64,000 nucleotides of DNA from Agroathelia rolfsii (taxonomy: Eukaryota; Basidiomycota; Agaricomycetes; Amylocorticiales; Amylocorticiaceae), in contig JABRWF010000006.1 of assembly GCA_018343915.1 (NCBI GenBank), forward strand, positions 2,790,001 through 2,854,000, written 5' to 3'. Below the pieces are notes generated by a model. The model ran no database searches and had not been told where the DNA came from. It saw only the letters and a list, made by a program, of their open reading frames with translations. This document shows positions 48,606 through 59,104 of this stretch, piece by piece. Every line of letters starts with the position of its first letter. Positions within the stretch are counted from its first letter, which is position 1. Made by a program: the position numbers and the translations under genes.

Positions 48606-49975
48606 TGTCATGAGATCCTCATAACTTAGCCAAACCTAACCAGACTAGCCTGGAAGGCTGGCAAAGGAACCATACTAATATCTTTATCCTCCCCTAGCTG
48701 GGAGGTGTGTTATGGGTTGATCCCATGATTATTTTGTTCCCCTAATTTTTCTCTATTTTCTACTATTTTTCTTGATTTTTTATCTTTTGATTTGAGTGCA
48801 TAGGCTTTATTTCTTTATTTTTGGTTTCTTGTTGCATTGTTTATATGGTACTATACTTCATTTGGATATACTTCTGAATCTTCTGATGTACATTATTGAT
48901 TTGCTTCTCCCATCTTTGATGCTTCTTTCATCTTTGATTTCTTCCTACACTGTACTTCTATTCTAACTCCTCTGATCCTTTTTCTTTCCTTACTTCTATT
49001 TCCCTTGATGTGGAGTTAAGAACTATTCTTAGAGTACTTGTAAACAGTATATAGAGGCCTGCCCTTGAGACCTTTGTAATTCAGCTTGACCACCTTTTGC
49101 CCTCTGTATCACTCTCACTCACACCTGAAGTTCCTTCTCCCACTCTCTTTCTTGTGTGTTTTACCCCCCCTATCATCATCTTTATTGTTATACCTGGACC
49201 CCAAGATTAAGGGGATATACTGTGACTCTATGCTCTAAAGGAGTATAAAACTAAGTAAAGCTATACATATGTCACTAGGATGTGTGAACATGGACTCCTA
49301 GGATAAGGGAGTATAAAGAATTATATTAAGGCTAAAGATAGCATGTCCTACCTAGCAAAGGACTTTAAGAATACCAGTGATTGTATGTTGCATGGAAGCC
49401 TCTATAAAACAGTAGGAGACCTTGCCTCTAGGTCTTTAAACATGAGTTGCACCTCCCTGCTAGGGGAGCTTAAAGATATCAGTTGTACCCCCCCCCCTAT
49501 TTGTTTCTGGCCCTTCTAGGCTAGGCATCTTAGGGTTATGTTGGTTGAGTCATGAGTGTCCCATAACAAGGTGCTATCTATGTTTTAAGACCTGAATGCA
49601 AGGTCTCCCATAAGTAAGGTCACTTTCCTAAGCAACACTCAACAATCTAGCATCTTTACAGTCCCTTAACTAGATAGGACTTATTTATATCCCCTTAACC
49701 TTGGGGTCCAGATGTATTATGATGGTGGGAAGAGTGATAAAACACACAAAAGAGAGAGTGGAGATAAGTGTGAGTGAGCACCACTAAGGGATAAGGCATA
49801 GCACAGCTTATATAGGTTGCTAACTAGCACACTCCTCTTACAAGCTCATATAGGTAGCTGCAAGAGAAGAAGCCTAAAGAGACTAAGACAGAGTACTAAG
49901 CACAGAGCAAAGCACTAAGGTAGACAAGTAATAAGGGCAGAGACAAAGACAAAGTGGTCAAGCTAGATTTGTTGA
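48606..49975 (-). repeat. Diverged LTR 2-like repeat, split by a young LTR 2
   Basis: Parts 48606-48707 and 49569-49975 align loosely, in reverse, with LTR family 2 (for example TATCCCCTTAACCTTGGGGTCCAG near 49690 and GTGGTCAAGCTAGATT near 49957). It is an older relative of family 2. Confidence 0.6.
48708..49568 (+). repeat. Solo LTR family 2 (TSD AGGTG)
   Basis: 861 bp, TGTTATGGGTTGATCCC to GTGTCCCATAACA, with AGGTG at 48703-48707 and 49569-49573. Reference copy for the family; no internal region of this family is present in the window. Confidence 0.93.
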
Positions 49976-50734
49976 AAGATATGCATATTTCAATACATCC
50001 AATCTTTCTAAATATTCCAATGAACACTTCAATAAATCAGTTTATATCTCATCTATCACTGTTATTTATTTCAAGAATTTACAACCATTAGTTGTGGAGA
50101 TATAAAGCAATTATTCATTCACTTTATTCTGAATATTTCCGAAATATATTCATATTTTAATATTCATTTCTTAAAATCATTTAAATATTCATTTTAAATA
50201 TCTTTTGTTTAAACAATTCACTTTACTTACTAATACACAATTGTGATTATAAATCAGCTTATAAATCACATAAATAAATTAGTAATCACCTTCAAAGATA
50301 TTAGTAATATTTGAGATATATTACTAATATCACTTTCCTATTCATTTAAATATTCAATTTGCTTATAAATACTATACTTAGCTTACAGAGCAGATTTGTC
50401 AGCATAAACCTTACGCTCTTTGCTTACAAAGCAGATTACTTAAGCAAAGACATTGCTTATAAATCATTCAGAAATTAGAATATTTTGTAGTATATAAACC
50501 CTAGCTAAATCAGCTATAAAATATAAGTTATTTCACTCAAAAATAGTGAGTTAAATAGTCTACAAGACTAGCTCCTAGGGTACTAACTTCACCCCAGACT
50601 TACAAAGTCTACAAGACAAGATCAGAAGCCTTTCCCAAGGGAAATTAAGTAGGTAGTCTCAAAGGGACACTGGCTATAGTCTTATCCTAAGTATAGCATA
50701 GTTACTAATCGCTTCCTATCCTAGGAAACCTTGC
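49976..50734. other. AT-rich island without recognisable content
   Basis: About 760 bp, strikingly richer in A+T than the rest, with recurring words such as TTATAAATCA, CATTTAAATATTCA and GCTTATAAAT. No open frame, terminal repeat or similarity to the surrounding LTRs was seen. Confidence 0.4.
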
Positions 50735-51590
50735 TGTCATGGGTACACCCAGACTCTCCTAATTTTTCTTTATTTTCCTGTATTTTTCTTGTATTTTTAC
50801 GATTTTTCTTGGACTTTCTACACATTATTTATTCATAATAGACCGCCTAGGACAATTGGTTATAGAGTACTTAGTTATATGACCGGCCATCATTATACCT
50901 TTGTACCAGTACCTATTAGTAAACAGAGTCTAGACCCTTCTAGTTCATTCCAAGTCTAGACTCTTGATCAATCAGCTGATGATGCAATGATTGCACTATC
51001 ATGCTCAGTCATCCATTTGTACTATGTTTAGCATTCCTTTCTATTTCTGTCTCTGTGCACAGACCATTCCAAAGTGCACAGACCACCCCTGAAACTTATA
51101 TAAGGATCCTGTAACACTCCCTGAAGGCCTTAGCTTTGACCTTTTGCCTTCAGGTGAGTAAATAAGCATGTACATCTCTCTTTACTATTTACTAATACAT
51201 TTGCCTTCAGGCTCATCGTCCTAGCCCTCTCACCCTTGCCCTCTCTTTGTGCCTCATCAGCCTAAGGGTTATATAAGGACCTAAGCAAGCTATAGAACAG
51301 GCTATATTGCCTGCCTCCCCCTCTCTATCTCAAGTCCCTTAATAAATCAGGGCAAAGTGTAACTTAGGGTTGTTACCCTCTAAGAAAGAATTTAAGTGTC
51401 TCAGAGTGTTTAGCACTCCCTTCTTTACTAAGCAAGCAGTAACAAGTCATTAGCCAACAGTAGCCTTTAGTGGAAAGTCTTCTAGACTTAGAGTACACCT
51501 TTGGGACCTAGTAGCGGTACATTGTTCTGTTTGTGGTGTGAGTAGGGGTCACCTCTGTTGTTTAGATAGTCAAGAGCGTGAGCCTTGACA
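50735..51590 (+). repeat. 5' LTR family 1 of a truncated chromovirus
   Basis: 856 bp, TGTCATGG to CTTGACA, nearly identical to the four solo copies. TATA box TATATAAGG at 51097, RNA-start word AGCTTTGACCT at 51132-51142 (35 bp downstream), predicted intron 51154-51210 with GTGAGT donor, TTTACTAATAC branch region and TTCAG acceptor. Confidence 0.93.
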
Positions 51591-52084
51591 TCAGGTCGAA
51601 GCTGACACTTGATCCAGTCTTGTAGAGCCTTAGCTCCAAGATTGTGTAAGAAACAAATTGCTTATAAGTTAGCACAAGCAAGGAAAAGATTTTGTAGATA
51701 CAAGTACTATACCTTTCACTTGTGAGCCTTATTTGTCATCGAACTATTAGCAGAAGCAATTGGGGACCTTAATTACGTCCTTTCAACCTGTTAAGGCATA
51801 GCTGCAAAAGTACCAGTACATTCCTGGGAAATTGTGGGCTGTTACCCAAAGGCATTACTGCTTAGTTAGTCAGCTGCTTCTAGGGACTCCTTACAAGGGA
51901 GTATAACTGCTTTGACAAATAAGGAGCTTTTGTAGATAGTATCTTTACTACACTACCAGAAGGCTGTCCGCTTGTAGCCTTAGGAAGAAGAAGACTAAAG
52001 GATTTATATAGTGTTGAGCTATAGCTCCACTATCACACATAGGATCACCAATCACTCTCCTCCTCTCCAACACTACATCCAATC
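51591..52084 (+). other. Self-priming site and 5' leader of the family 1 element
   Basis: The first bases after the LTR are TC then AGGTCGAAGCT (51593-51603), complementary to the RNA-start word of the same LTR with one G-U pair. The rest aligns strongly with the leader at 57321-57817 (for example TTAGCAGAAGCAATTGGGGA and CCTGTTAAGGCATAGCTGCA), which suggests a conserved RNA function such as packaging. Confidence 0.7.
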
Positions 52085-53320
52085 ATGTCTAGAGCCCCAT
52101 CACGTCATGGAAAACGCAAAGAGGAAACAGAGGAAGGCGAACTTGAAGGAGTTGGGGGCACTTCAGGAGCCCCTGCAACCTTAGAGGGAGCTATTTCTCA
52201 GTTATCTCGGACTATGGAGCTTCTAGCTCTAGGTCAAGCAAATATCCTCAAAATGATAGGTGGCATGCAGGATCAGCATGCAGATATGACATGCTTTGCT
52301 AGTGGACAAAAAATCCACTTTACTACAAAGAAGTCCAAGACAGGAGAAGACAAGGAAATTGAGGAGTGGTATACTCCTAGTCCCCCCAAACCTAAAGAGG
52401 TCGGAACAAGGCCAGAGAAATATGATGGGGATGCACGCAAATTCCGGACCTTCTTCCGTGACTGGAAGCTATGGATGTTAGACAATGAAGAATTGTATAG
52501 AGACCCTCAAAGTGAGGCCAAGCAGTTCATTCGCTGTCTAACTGGATCTGCAGCAGACTGGGCAGCTCACTTCATTCCTGAAATTATAGAAGCTGAGAAG
52601 CCTGGAAACCCAGATTTTCGAATCACTGAATTGTATGAGGAGTTTGTCGCTGCATATGGCAACTTTGACTACAAGGCAGATGCCCTAACAAAGATCCAGA
52701 ACTTCCGGCAAGGGACACACTCTGTTAGGGACTATACAGCTCGGTTCATAGAGTTAGCACATACAGCAGAGCTAGAAAAAGGGGATATGCGCATTCGCTA
52801 CTGTGCCGGACTGAACTGGCGGATTAGGAACCTAATGATAGGGTGGAAGGGATCGATGGTAACCTTTCAAAGTGCCGTAGAAAATGCAGGAGAAGCAGAA
52901 CGTGCACTTAAGGAGATGGGGGTTTGGAATCCAAAGTCTCAAAACCAAGGAAAAGGACCTTCCTCGATAAGCACCACAGTAGCAGCTACTACAAGGTCCA
53001 ACCTAAGCCCAGGATCTATAAACCCAGGGATTCCTACCCCAGGAACTACCCCTATGAGCCAGGTGCAATACTTTAACTGCCAGCAGTTTGGCCATGTACA
53101 AGCAGATTGTACAAGTCCTAAAGTCAGAAGAGTGCCAGGAACTAGACCCTGGAAACAGGCCCCACCTCCTCGTCCAGCTAGGAATCCAGCTAGGGTTGCA
53201 GCATCCACTTTAAGCGCCCCTAGCGTACCTACTACTTTGACTACAACTCCAGTGCCTCAACAAGTAGCAGCAAGTACAACACTATCTATAGGGGACTTTA
53301 TGACAATAATAGCCTACTAA
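52085..53320 (+). CDS. Gag protein of the family 1 chromovirus, intact frame, truncated 3' end
   Basis: Structural capsid protein of a Ty3/gypsy element. The 411-residue frame has no stop: MSRAPSRHGKRKEETEEGEL start, a predicted coiled segment (ISQLSRTMELLALGQANILK), the capsid region (EVGTRPEKYDGDARKFRTFF ... SEAKQFIRCLTGSAADWAAH ... FRQGTHSVRDYTARFIELAH), and a Pro/Thr-rich tail. The zinc knuckle is degenerate: YFNC...GHVQADC has Tyr for the first Cys. Compared with the homologous gag at 57.8 kb (end SDLLARIDAYKEQIAQIRDQ), this one stops right after the equivalent of DAY, because the DNA changes to an LTR sequence (TACTAATACAATTTTGCC). No protease or pol follows, so the element cannot move by itself. 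Confidence 0.85.
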   Translation: MSRAPSRHGKRKEETEEGELEGVGGTSGAPATLEGAISQLSRTMELLALGQANILKMIGGMQDQHADMTCFASGQKIHFTTKKSKTGEDKEIEEWYTPSPPKPKEVGTRPEKYDGDARKFRTFFRDWKLWMLDNEELYRDPQSEAKQFIRCLTGSAADWAAHFIPEIIEAEKPGNPDFRITELYEEFVAAYGNFDYKADALTKIQNFRQGTHSVRDYTARFIELAHTAELEKGDMRIRYCAGLNWRIRNLMIGWKGSMVTFQSAVENAGEAERALKEMGVWNPKSQNQGKGPSSISTTVAATTRSNLSPGSINPGIPTPGTTPMSQVQYFNCQQFGHVQADCTSPKVRRVPGTRPWKQAPPPRPARNPARVAASTLSAPSVPTTLTTTPVPQQVAASTTLSIGDFMTIIAY

Positions 53321-53716
53321 TACAATTTTGCCTTCAGGCTTATTGTCCTAGCCTATACACCCTTCCACCCTTCTGGAATGCTGAGTCAGCCTCTAGGTTG
53401 TATAAGAACTAACCTAAAGCTCTATGCCTTATACCTCCCCCCCTTTTTGTCAAAAAGTTCCTAATAAATAAGGGCAATGTGTAAACTTAGGGTACATACC
53501 CTTTAAGCTGAAACCTCTAGATGTCTCAAAAGTTTAGTGCCTAAGCCCTCTACTAAGCACTCTTTATGCGTCATCAGCAAACAGTAAGCCCTGATGGAAA
53601 GTCTTGCAGACCTGGAGTACACTGGTACAACTTATTAGTGGTACAGCATCCTAGTGTAGTATATAGGCTTAAAGCCACTTTTGTTGTTAAGGTAGTCAAG
53701 AGCACAAGCCTTGACA
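53317..53716 (+). repeat. 3' part of a chromovirus LTR fused to gag
   Basis: Starts inside the predicted LTR intron, at its branch-site/acceptor (TACTAATACAATTTTGCC TTCAG), and continues as a diverged LTR 1-type U5 to CAAGCCTTGACA. A deletion or recombination joined it to gag. Confidence 0.75.
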
Positions 53717-54049
53717 CTCAGCAAATATTACTGGGCCTTCTGCCCTTTAACCTTCTCCTGCATGTCTCCGCCTTTTTGATGGAAGCTCTGCCAATACAAT
53801 CACTGAGTCCATCTACCTCCTGGTCCGTTTTCCATCTGACAGCCAATATCAAATCTTATTCTATGTCACTCCACTAGATCTATCCTGCTCTGCTGTTCTT
53901 AGTTACAATTGGCTAGCCCTGCACAATCCAACGATTGATTGGGCCAAAAACTACATCTCGTTCAACCCCTAGACAGTTAAAGGTGGAAACCCAACCACCT
54001 TGTCAACACCCTCAGCTCCTGCCAACTCTCTGTCATCATTAGCCTCTCT

Positions 54050-54205
54050 GCAGCCTCCATCTATATCTACATATCTGTTTCTACCCGTATCTACATATCT
54101 ATCTCTGCCCACATCTGCATATCCATCTCCACCCGCATCTGCATATCCATCTCCACCCACATCTGCGTATCTATCTCCGCCTGTATCTATACCTCCATTT
54201 CTGTC
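54050..54205 (+). repeat. 24-bp tandem repeat (minisatellite) in the pol hinge
   Basis: About six imperfect copies of a unit like CATATCCATCTCCACCCGCA, translating as repeats of SAYPSPPA/T. Confidence 0.75.
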
Positions 54206-55145
54206 CCAGCCCCTGGCTATTCCGATATCCCTTGTAGGGGCAGCCGCCTTCCTCTGTGCCTGCCGTACCAATTCCACCCCCGTATACACTTTAGACGTCC
54301 TGCCCAGTATGTCCGGTTGAGTGGCAGCTGCCACTATACCTGCCGATATGTCTTCACTCCCTACAGAATACCACAACTTTGCGGATGTTTTTAGTAAAAC
54401 AAAATCCAAGATACTGGTGTCTCACCACCCCTATGACCTCTGCATCAACCTAGAAGAGGGCTTGTCTCTGCCCCTAGGACCCATATACTCCCTTTCTCCA
54501 CTAGAACTCAAAGCCCTCTATACCTTCATAGACAAAAACCTCCACTCAGGATTTATCTGCCCCTTGACCTCTACGTATAGCGCTTCCATTCTGTTTGTAA
54601 AGAAAAAAGATGGTTCTCTCTACCTGTGCATTGACTTTCGGGGACTGAACTATATCTTAAAGAAGGATAGGTACCTACTTCTGCTAATCTCTAACCTGTT
54701 GGACGCACTTCGGAAGGCTTGCCTTTACACCAAAATTGACCTATGCTACGCATACCACCTTGTCTGCATTACAGAAGGTGACAAGTGGAAAACAGCCTTT
54801 TGAACCCGCTATAGCTCATTTAAATGGAGGGTCATGCCGTTTGGACTCACAAATGCCCCAGCCACCTTCTAGCATTTTATAAATGACATTTTCTCTGACC
54901 TCCTCAACGTTTATATGGTGGTATACCTGGACAACATCCTTATATATTCTGATGAACCAAGTAAGTATACTGCATAAGTCCGCAAGGTTCTCCGGAGACT
55001 CCGCAAGCACAGTCTATATGGCTGTACTGACAAGTGCCTGTTTGGTATTGATACTGTGGAGTACCTGGGGTATATTCTGTCTCTGGATGGCCTAACAATG
55101 GACAAATCCAAAATCCAGGCAATTCAGGACTAGCCTAAACCACAG

Positions 55146-55840
55146 TGTCAGGGGTTGATCTTTTGAATTTTTTACTTCCTTTGATTTTTCATTATTTTAT
55201 TTTATTTTGTGGATTAGTATTTTGCTTACTGTACTTGCAATTCTTCTTGGATCAACATCTTACTTTTTAGGGTCTATTTAGTACTGTTCCTTTACCTTAT
55301 TTTCTATTCTGATCTTCTTATCTCTTGGTTGATCTCTTTAGTTTTGCATTTTACTGTACATATCTTCATTTCTTTACTTTGTGGCTAATGTGGCTGCACT
55401 TTCATGCTCCTCTTCAATATTGAGACTCAGCTACTATATAGTTCATGTATATACTTAAGGCTGGCTATCCTAGAGAATGCCTCTCTAGTTCAGACCACTC
55501 TGTTCACCACTCAGTGTTCTTTGCTCAATCCACTCTTTTACTTTCTTATGACTTAGTGATGATGATGCTGGCTCACTCTGGTTTATGTTCTTTGTCTATG
55601 CACTCAGGAAAGGCTGTGGGCTCTAATAATCAGTGAGGGATAGGATATCCCAAAAGCCTGCTCTATTAGGGGCACAGGTATGTAAAGTTCTATGATGATT
55701 GGCATTTATTAGCCTTTGCCAAGGGTATTCCTACTATGTTATATTTCTCAGTTTCCCACCACCTTCTCATTACTCCTTACCCCCCCCTTTTATGGTTGTT
55801 TGGAGTGGTTGGTCATAGCTTCTAGCCATACCCTGATACA
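55146..55840 (+). repeat. Solo LTR of a fifth family within pol
   Basis: About 695 bp, TGTCAGGGGTTGATC to ACCCTGATACA, with inverted ends TGTCAGGG/CCCTGATACA. It interrupts pol between the RT thumb and the KVKDIQSF motif. A target duplication is not evident. Confidence 0.65.
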
Positions 55841-56467
55841 TGGAAGGTAAAAGATATTCAGTCCTTCCTGGGCTTTGTAAACTTCTACTAATGGTTCATT
55901 CACAATTACTCTAAGATTGTCATCCTACTAACCTGTCTGACCCAAAAAGATACTCTGTAGAACTTTGATGACAAATGCCACTCTGCATTCACCAAGCTAA
56001 AGGAGGCATTTGTCTCCGCTCTGATCCTCATGCACTGGGCCCCAGATTAACAGCTCATAGTAGAAACAGACGCCTCTGACTATGCCATCGCCGGAATCCT
56101 CTCTATTACTTGCCTTGACAGTGAAATCTACCCAATTGCATTCTACTCCTGCTCCTTGTCAACCGTGGAACTCAACTATGACACGCATGATAAGGAACTC
56201 CTGGCAATTTTTAAAGTATTCCGAATGTAGAGGCACTACCTTGAAGGCGCCTCCCTTCCAATTGACGTGGTTATAGGTCATAAAAACCTAGTCTACTTTT
56301 CCACTACTAAGCTGCTGACTTGTTGCCAGGCCTGCTGGTCAGAATTCCTCTCTGCCTTCCAGCCTAACTCTTTGTCATATATGTATTCTCAAAGCAGGAA
56401 GTTCCAACACATGTTACCTCCAACCATAGATCAGAATTTATCTCCTACTTCTTCCACTCCCTAGGGA

Positions 56468-57320
56468 TGTCATGGGTATACCTAGACTCTCCTGATTTTT
56501 CTCTATTTTTTTTATATTTTTCTCATATTTTTACGATTTTTCTCTGATTTTCTACGTAATGTTTATTCTTCACAAACATTCTGAAGGGCAGTGGGTCACA
56601 TGATACTTGGTCACATGACTGGCCATCATAGTTCCCTAGTACCGGTGCCCGTTAGTAAGCAGAATCTAGAACGTTCTATAATCAGATATGGATTAGTCAG
56701 CATGATGCAACAAGCATGCCATTGTGCTCAGTTAGCTGTATCATACAATTTCTAATTATTCCTTGATTTCTCTGAAGGCTGCATACAGATCACTACACAG
56801 CCCTTGTACATATATATAAGGACCCTATAACACTCCCTGAAGGCCTTAGCTTCGATCTTTTGCCTTCAGGTGAGTAGTAGCTTATGTAATCAGGACTATG
56901 CTTACTAAAATATAAATTTGCCTTCAGGCTTATTGTCCTAGCCTGTATACCCATCTTAGCCCTCCTAGCATGCTTAGTCAGCCGCTAGGTTGTATCAGGA
57001 CTACGTAAGCCCTACGTCCACACCCTAAGCTATCCCTACGCCCCTCCCCCTATTATTTAAGTCCCTAATAAATCAGGGCAACGTATGACTTAGGAGTTTG
57101 TCTCCTTAAAGCCTAAGCCTCTAGACGTAACACAAGTCTAGTATAGAATACTACTACTAAAACAGTGTACCGTGTGTCATTAGCCAACCGTAGCCCCGTG
57201 GAAAGCTTTGCAAGCTTAGAGTATACTTGGGAAACATAGTAGCGGTACAGCACATGCATTGCAGTGTGGTGGGTTTGACCACTTGTGTTATTGAGATAGT
57301 CAAGAGCGCAAGCCTTGACA
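56468..57320 (+). repeat. 5' LTR (family 1b) of the forward chromovirus
   Basis: 853 bp, TGTCATGG to CTTGACA. TATATATAAGG near 56811; RNA-start word AGCTTCGATCT at 56848-56858; predicted intron 56870-56927 (GTGAGT...TTGCCTTCAG). Confidence 0.92.
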
Positions 57321-57817
57321 TTAGGTCGAAGCTGATACCTGAGCCTATCCTGTCAAGCCCTAGCTCCAGGATAGTGTAAGAAGTAAATCGCTTATAAATC
57401 AGCATAAGCACGGAAACAAATTTACATAATTACTATACTTTTCACTTGTAAGCCTTATTTTGTCATCGAACTGTTAGCAGAAGCAATTGGGGACCCTAAC
57501 TACGTCCTTTCAACCTGTTAAGGCATAGCTGCAAAAGTACCAGTACATTCCTGGGAAATTGTGGGCCGTTACCCGAAGGTGTTACTCCTGAGTTAGTCAG
57601 CTGCTTTTAGGGACTCCTCACAAGGGAGCATAACTGCTTTGACAAATTTGGATATTTAGTAGAACTACCTTTTTTTTACATTACCAGAAGGCTGTCCGCT
57701 TACAGCCTTAAAAGCCAAAGAAGACCAAAGGATTTTGTGTAGAGCCTTAGCTCCGCCTTACACACAAAAAAACCGTATTCGACTTACACGCTCCCACCCT
57801 TCCCTCTCATCACCACC
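57321..57817 (+). other. Self-priming site and leader of the forward chromovirus
   Basis: TT then AGGTCGAAGCT at 57323-57333, complementary to the RNA-start word with one G-U pair. The remaining leader is conserved with 51591-52084. Confidence 0.7.
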
Positions 57818-59104
57818 ATGTTATGTTCCGTGTCACACCAAGGCAAAAGCCGCAAAGAGGAGGAGCCCTCGGGTTATTCCGAAGGGGTTAGGGGAACTTC
57901 AGGATCTCCTGCTACCATTGAAACAGCCCTAGAGCAACTCACTCGCACTATGGAACTTCTGGCACAGGGCCAGAACAATCTTATGCGCCTTATGGACGGA
58001 ATCCATAACCAACAAGTAGACCTCTCCTGATTTGCGGGTGGACAAAAGATCCGCAAAACCACTAGGAAGTTGAAAAGTGGCAAGGAAAAGGAGATCGAGG
58101 AATGGTATATACCAGACCCACCTAAACCCCGAGAAGTGGGCACGCGACCTGAAAAATATGCCGGTGATGCTAAGGGATTCAGGTCATTCACAAAGGACTT
58201 TAAAATCTGGATCAAGGAAAATACAGATCTATATACCAGTACCGAAAGTGAGGCGAAACAGTTCATCCGGTGTCTAACAGGAGCAGCTGGAGATTGGGCG
58301 GCGCATTATCTGCTCGAAATTGAAAAATGCAAGGAGGAAGGAAAACCCAACTTTGATCTGGACATGTTCTACAAGGCATTCAATGCCACATATGGGAACT
58401 ATGACTATAAGGCAGATGCCTTGTCAAAGATCTAGAATTTCCGGCAAGGAACGGATGCAGTATGAGATTACACTTCCCATTTCATGGAATTGGCACACAC
58501 AGCAGAGTTGGAACCGGGAGACATACATATCCGGTTTATTGCTGGATTGAACTGGAGAATTCGGAATATGATGCTGGGATGGAAAGGGTCCATGGACATC
58601 TTCCAAGTAGCAGTGGAGAACGCCGGCAATACAGAAAGGGCGCTAAGAGAAATGGGTGCCTTCAATCCCAAAAACAACCTAGGCAAGGTACCGCAACCTA
58701 GTTCAATGGTAGCTGCCACCACTCCCACCACGAATAACGCCGGATTAACAAATCCTTCCATTGTGACACCAAAAATAGCACCAATAGCACAAGTGCAGTG
58801 TTTTAACTATCAATAAAGAGGGCACATCGTGGCCAACTGCACAAATCCCGTAGTAAAACCTGCGCCAGGAACCACTACCTGGGTTAAACCAGGATCAGCT
58901 CCTCCCTCATGCCCTCCAAGAAACCCGGCCCAAGTAGCAGCATCTACGGCAGCACCTGCTGCAACCATACCCTCCCCGATCCAACCGCCGCAGCAAGTAG
59001 CAGCAAGTGCAACCCCAAGTGCAAGTGACCTCTTGGCAAGAATTGATGCCTATAAAGAACAAATTGCACAAATAAGGGATCAACTTGCACTGGCGGGTTT
59101 TTAA
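57818..59104 (+). pseudogene. Gag of the forward chromovirus, four in-frame stops
   Basis: Homologous throughout to the intact gag at 52085 (REVGTRPEKYAGDAKGFRSF, SEAKQFIRCLTGAAGDWAAH). Stops: TGA at about 58028, TAG at 58433 (CAG in the intact gag), TGA near 58463 and TAA near 58814 (in the zinc knuckle, QCFNYQ stop RGHIVANC). The second Cys of the knuckle is Tyr. The C-terminus ends SDLLARIDAYKEQIAQIRDQ. The stops are predominantly C-to-T or G-to-A type. Confidence 0.88.

Larger units (their letters stand above)
53717..56467 (+). pseudogene. Decayed Ty3/gypsy pol of a different lineage, with nested solo LTR
   Basis: Retrotransposon polyprotein relic. The protease end is recognisable (YVTPLDLSCSAVLSYNWLAL). 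A Pro/Ser/Thr-rich hinge with a 24-bp tandem repeat follows, then a reverse transcriptase (NFADVFSKTKSKILVSHHPY, FVKKKDGSLYLCIDFRGLN, MPFGLTNAPATF, VVYLDNILIYSD at 54900-54960). After the LTR at 55146-55840 it resumes with VKDIQSFLGFVNFY and RNase H (VETDASDYAIAGILS, KELLAIFKVF). The YLDD box has become YLDN and there are many stops, so it is dead. It ends abruptly at 56467, where the next element's LTR starts; integrase is missing. Confidence 0.82.
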
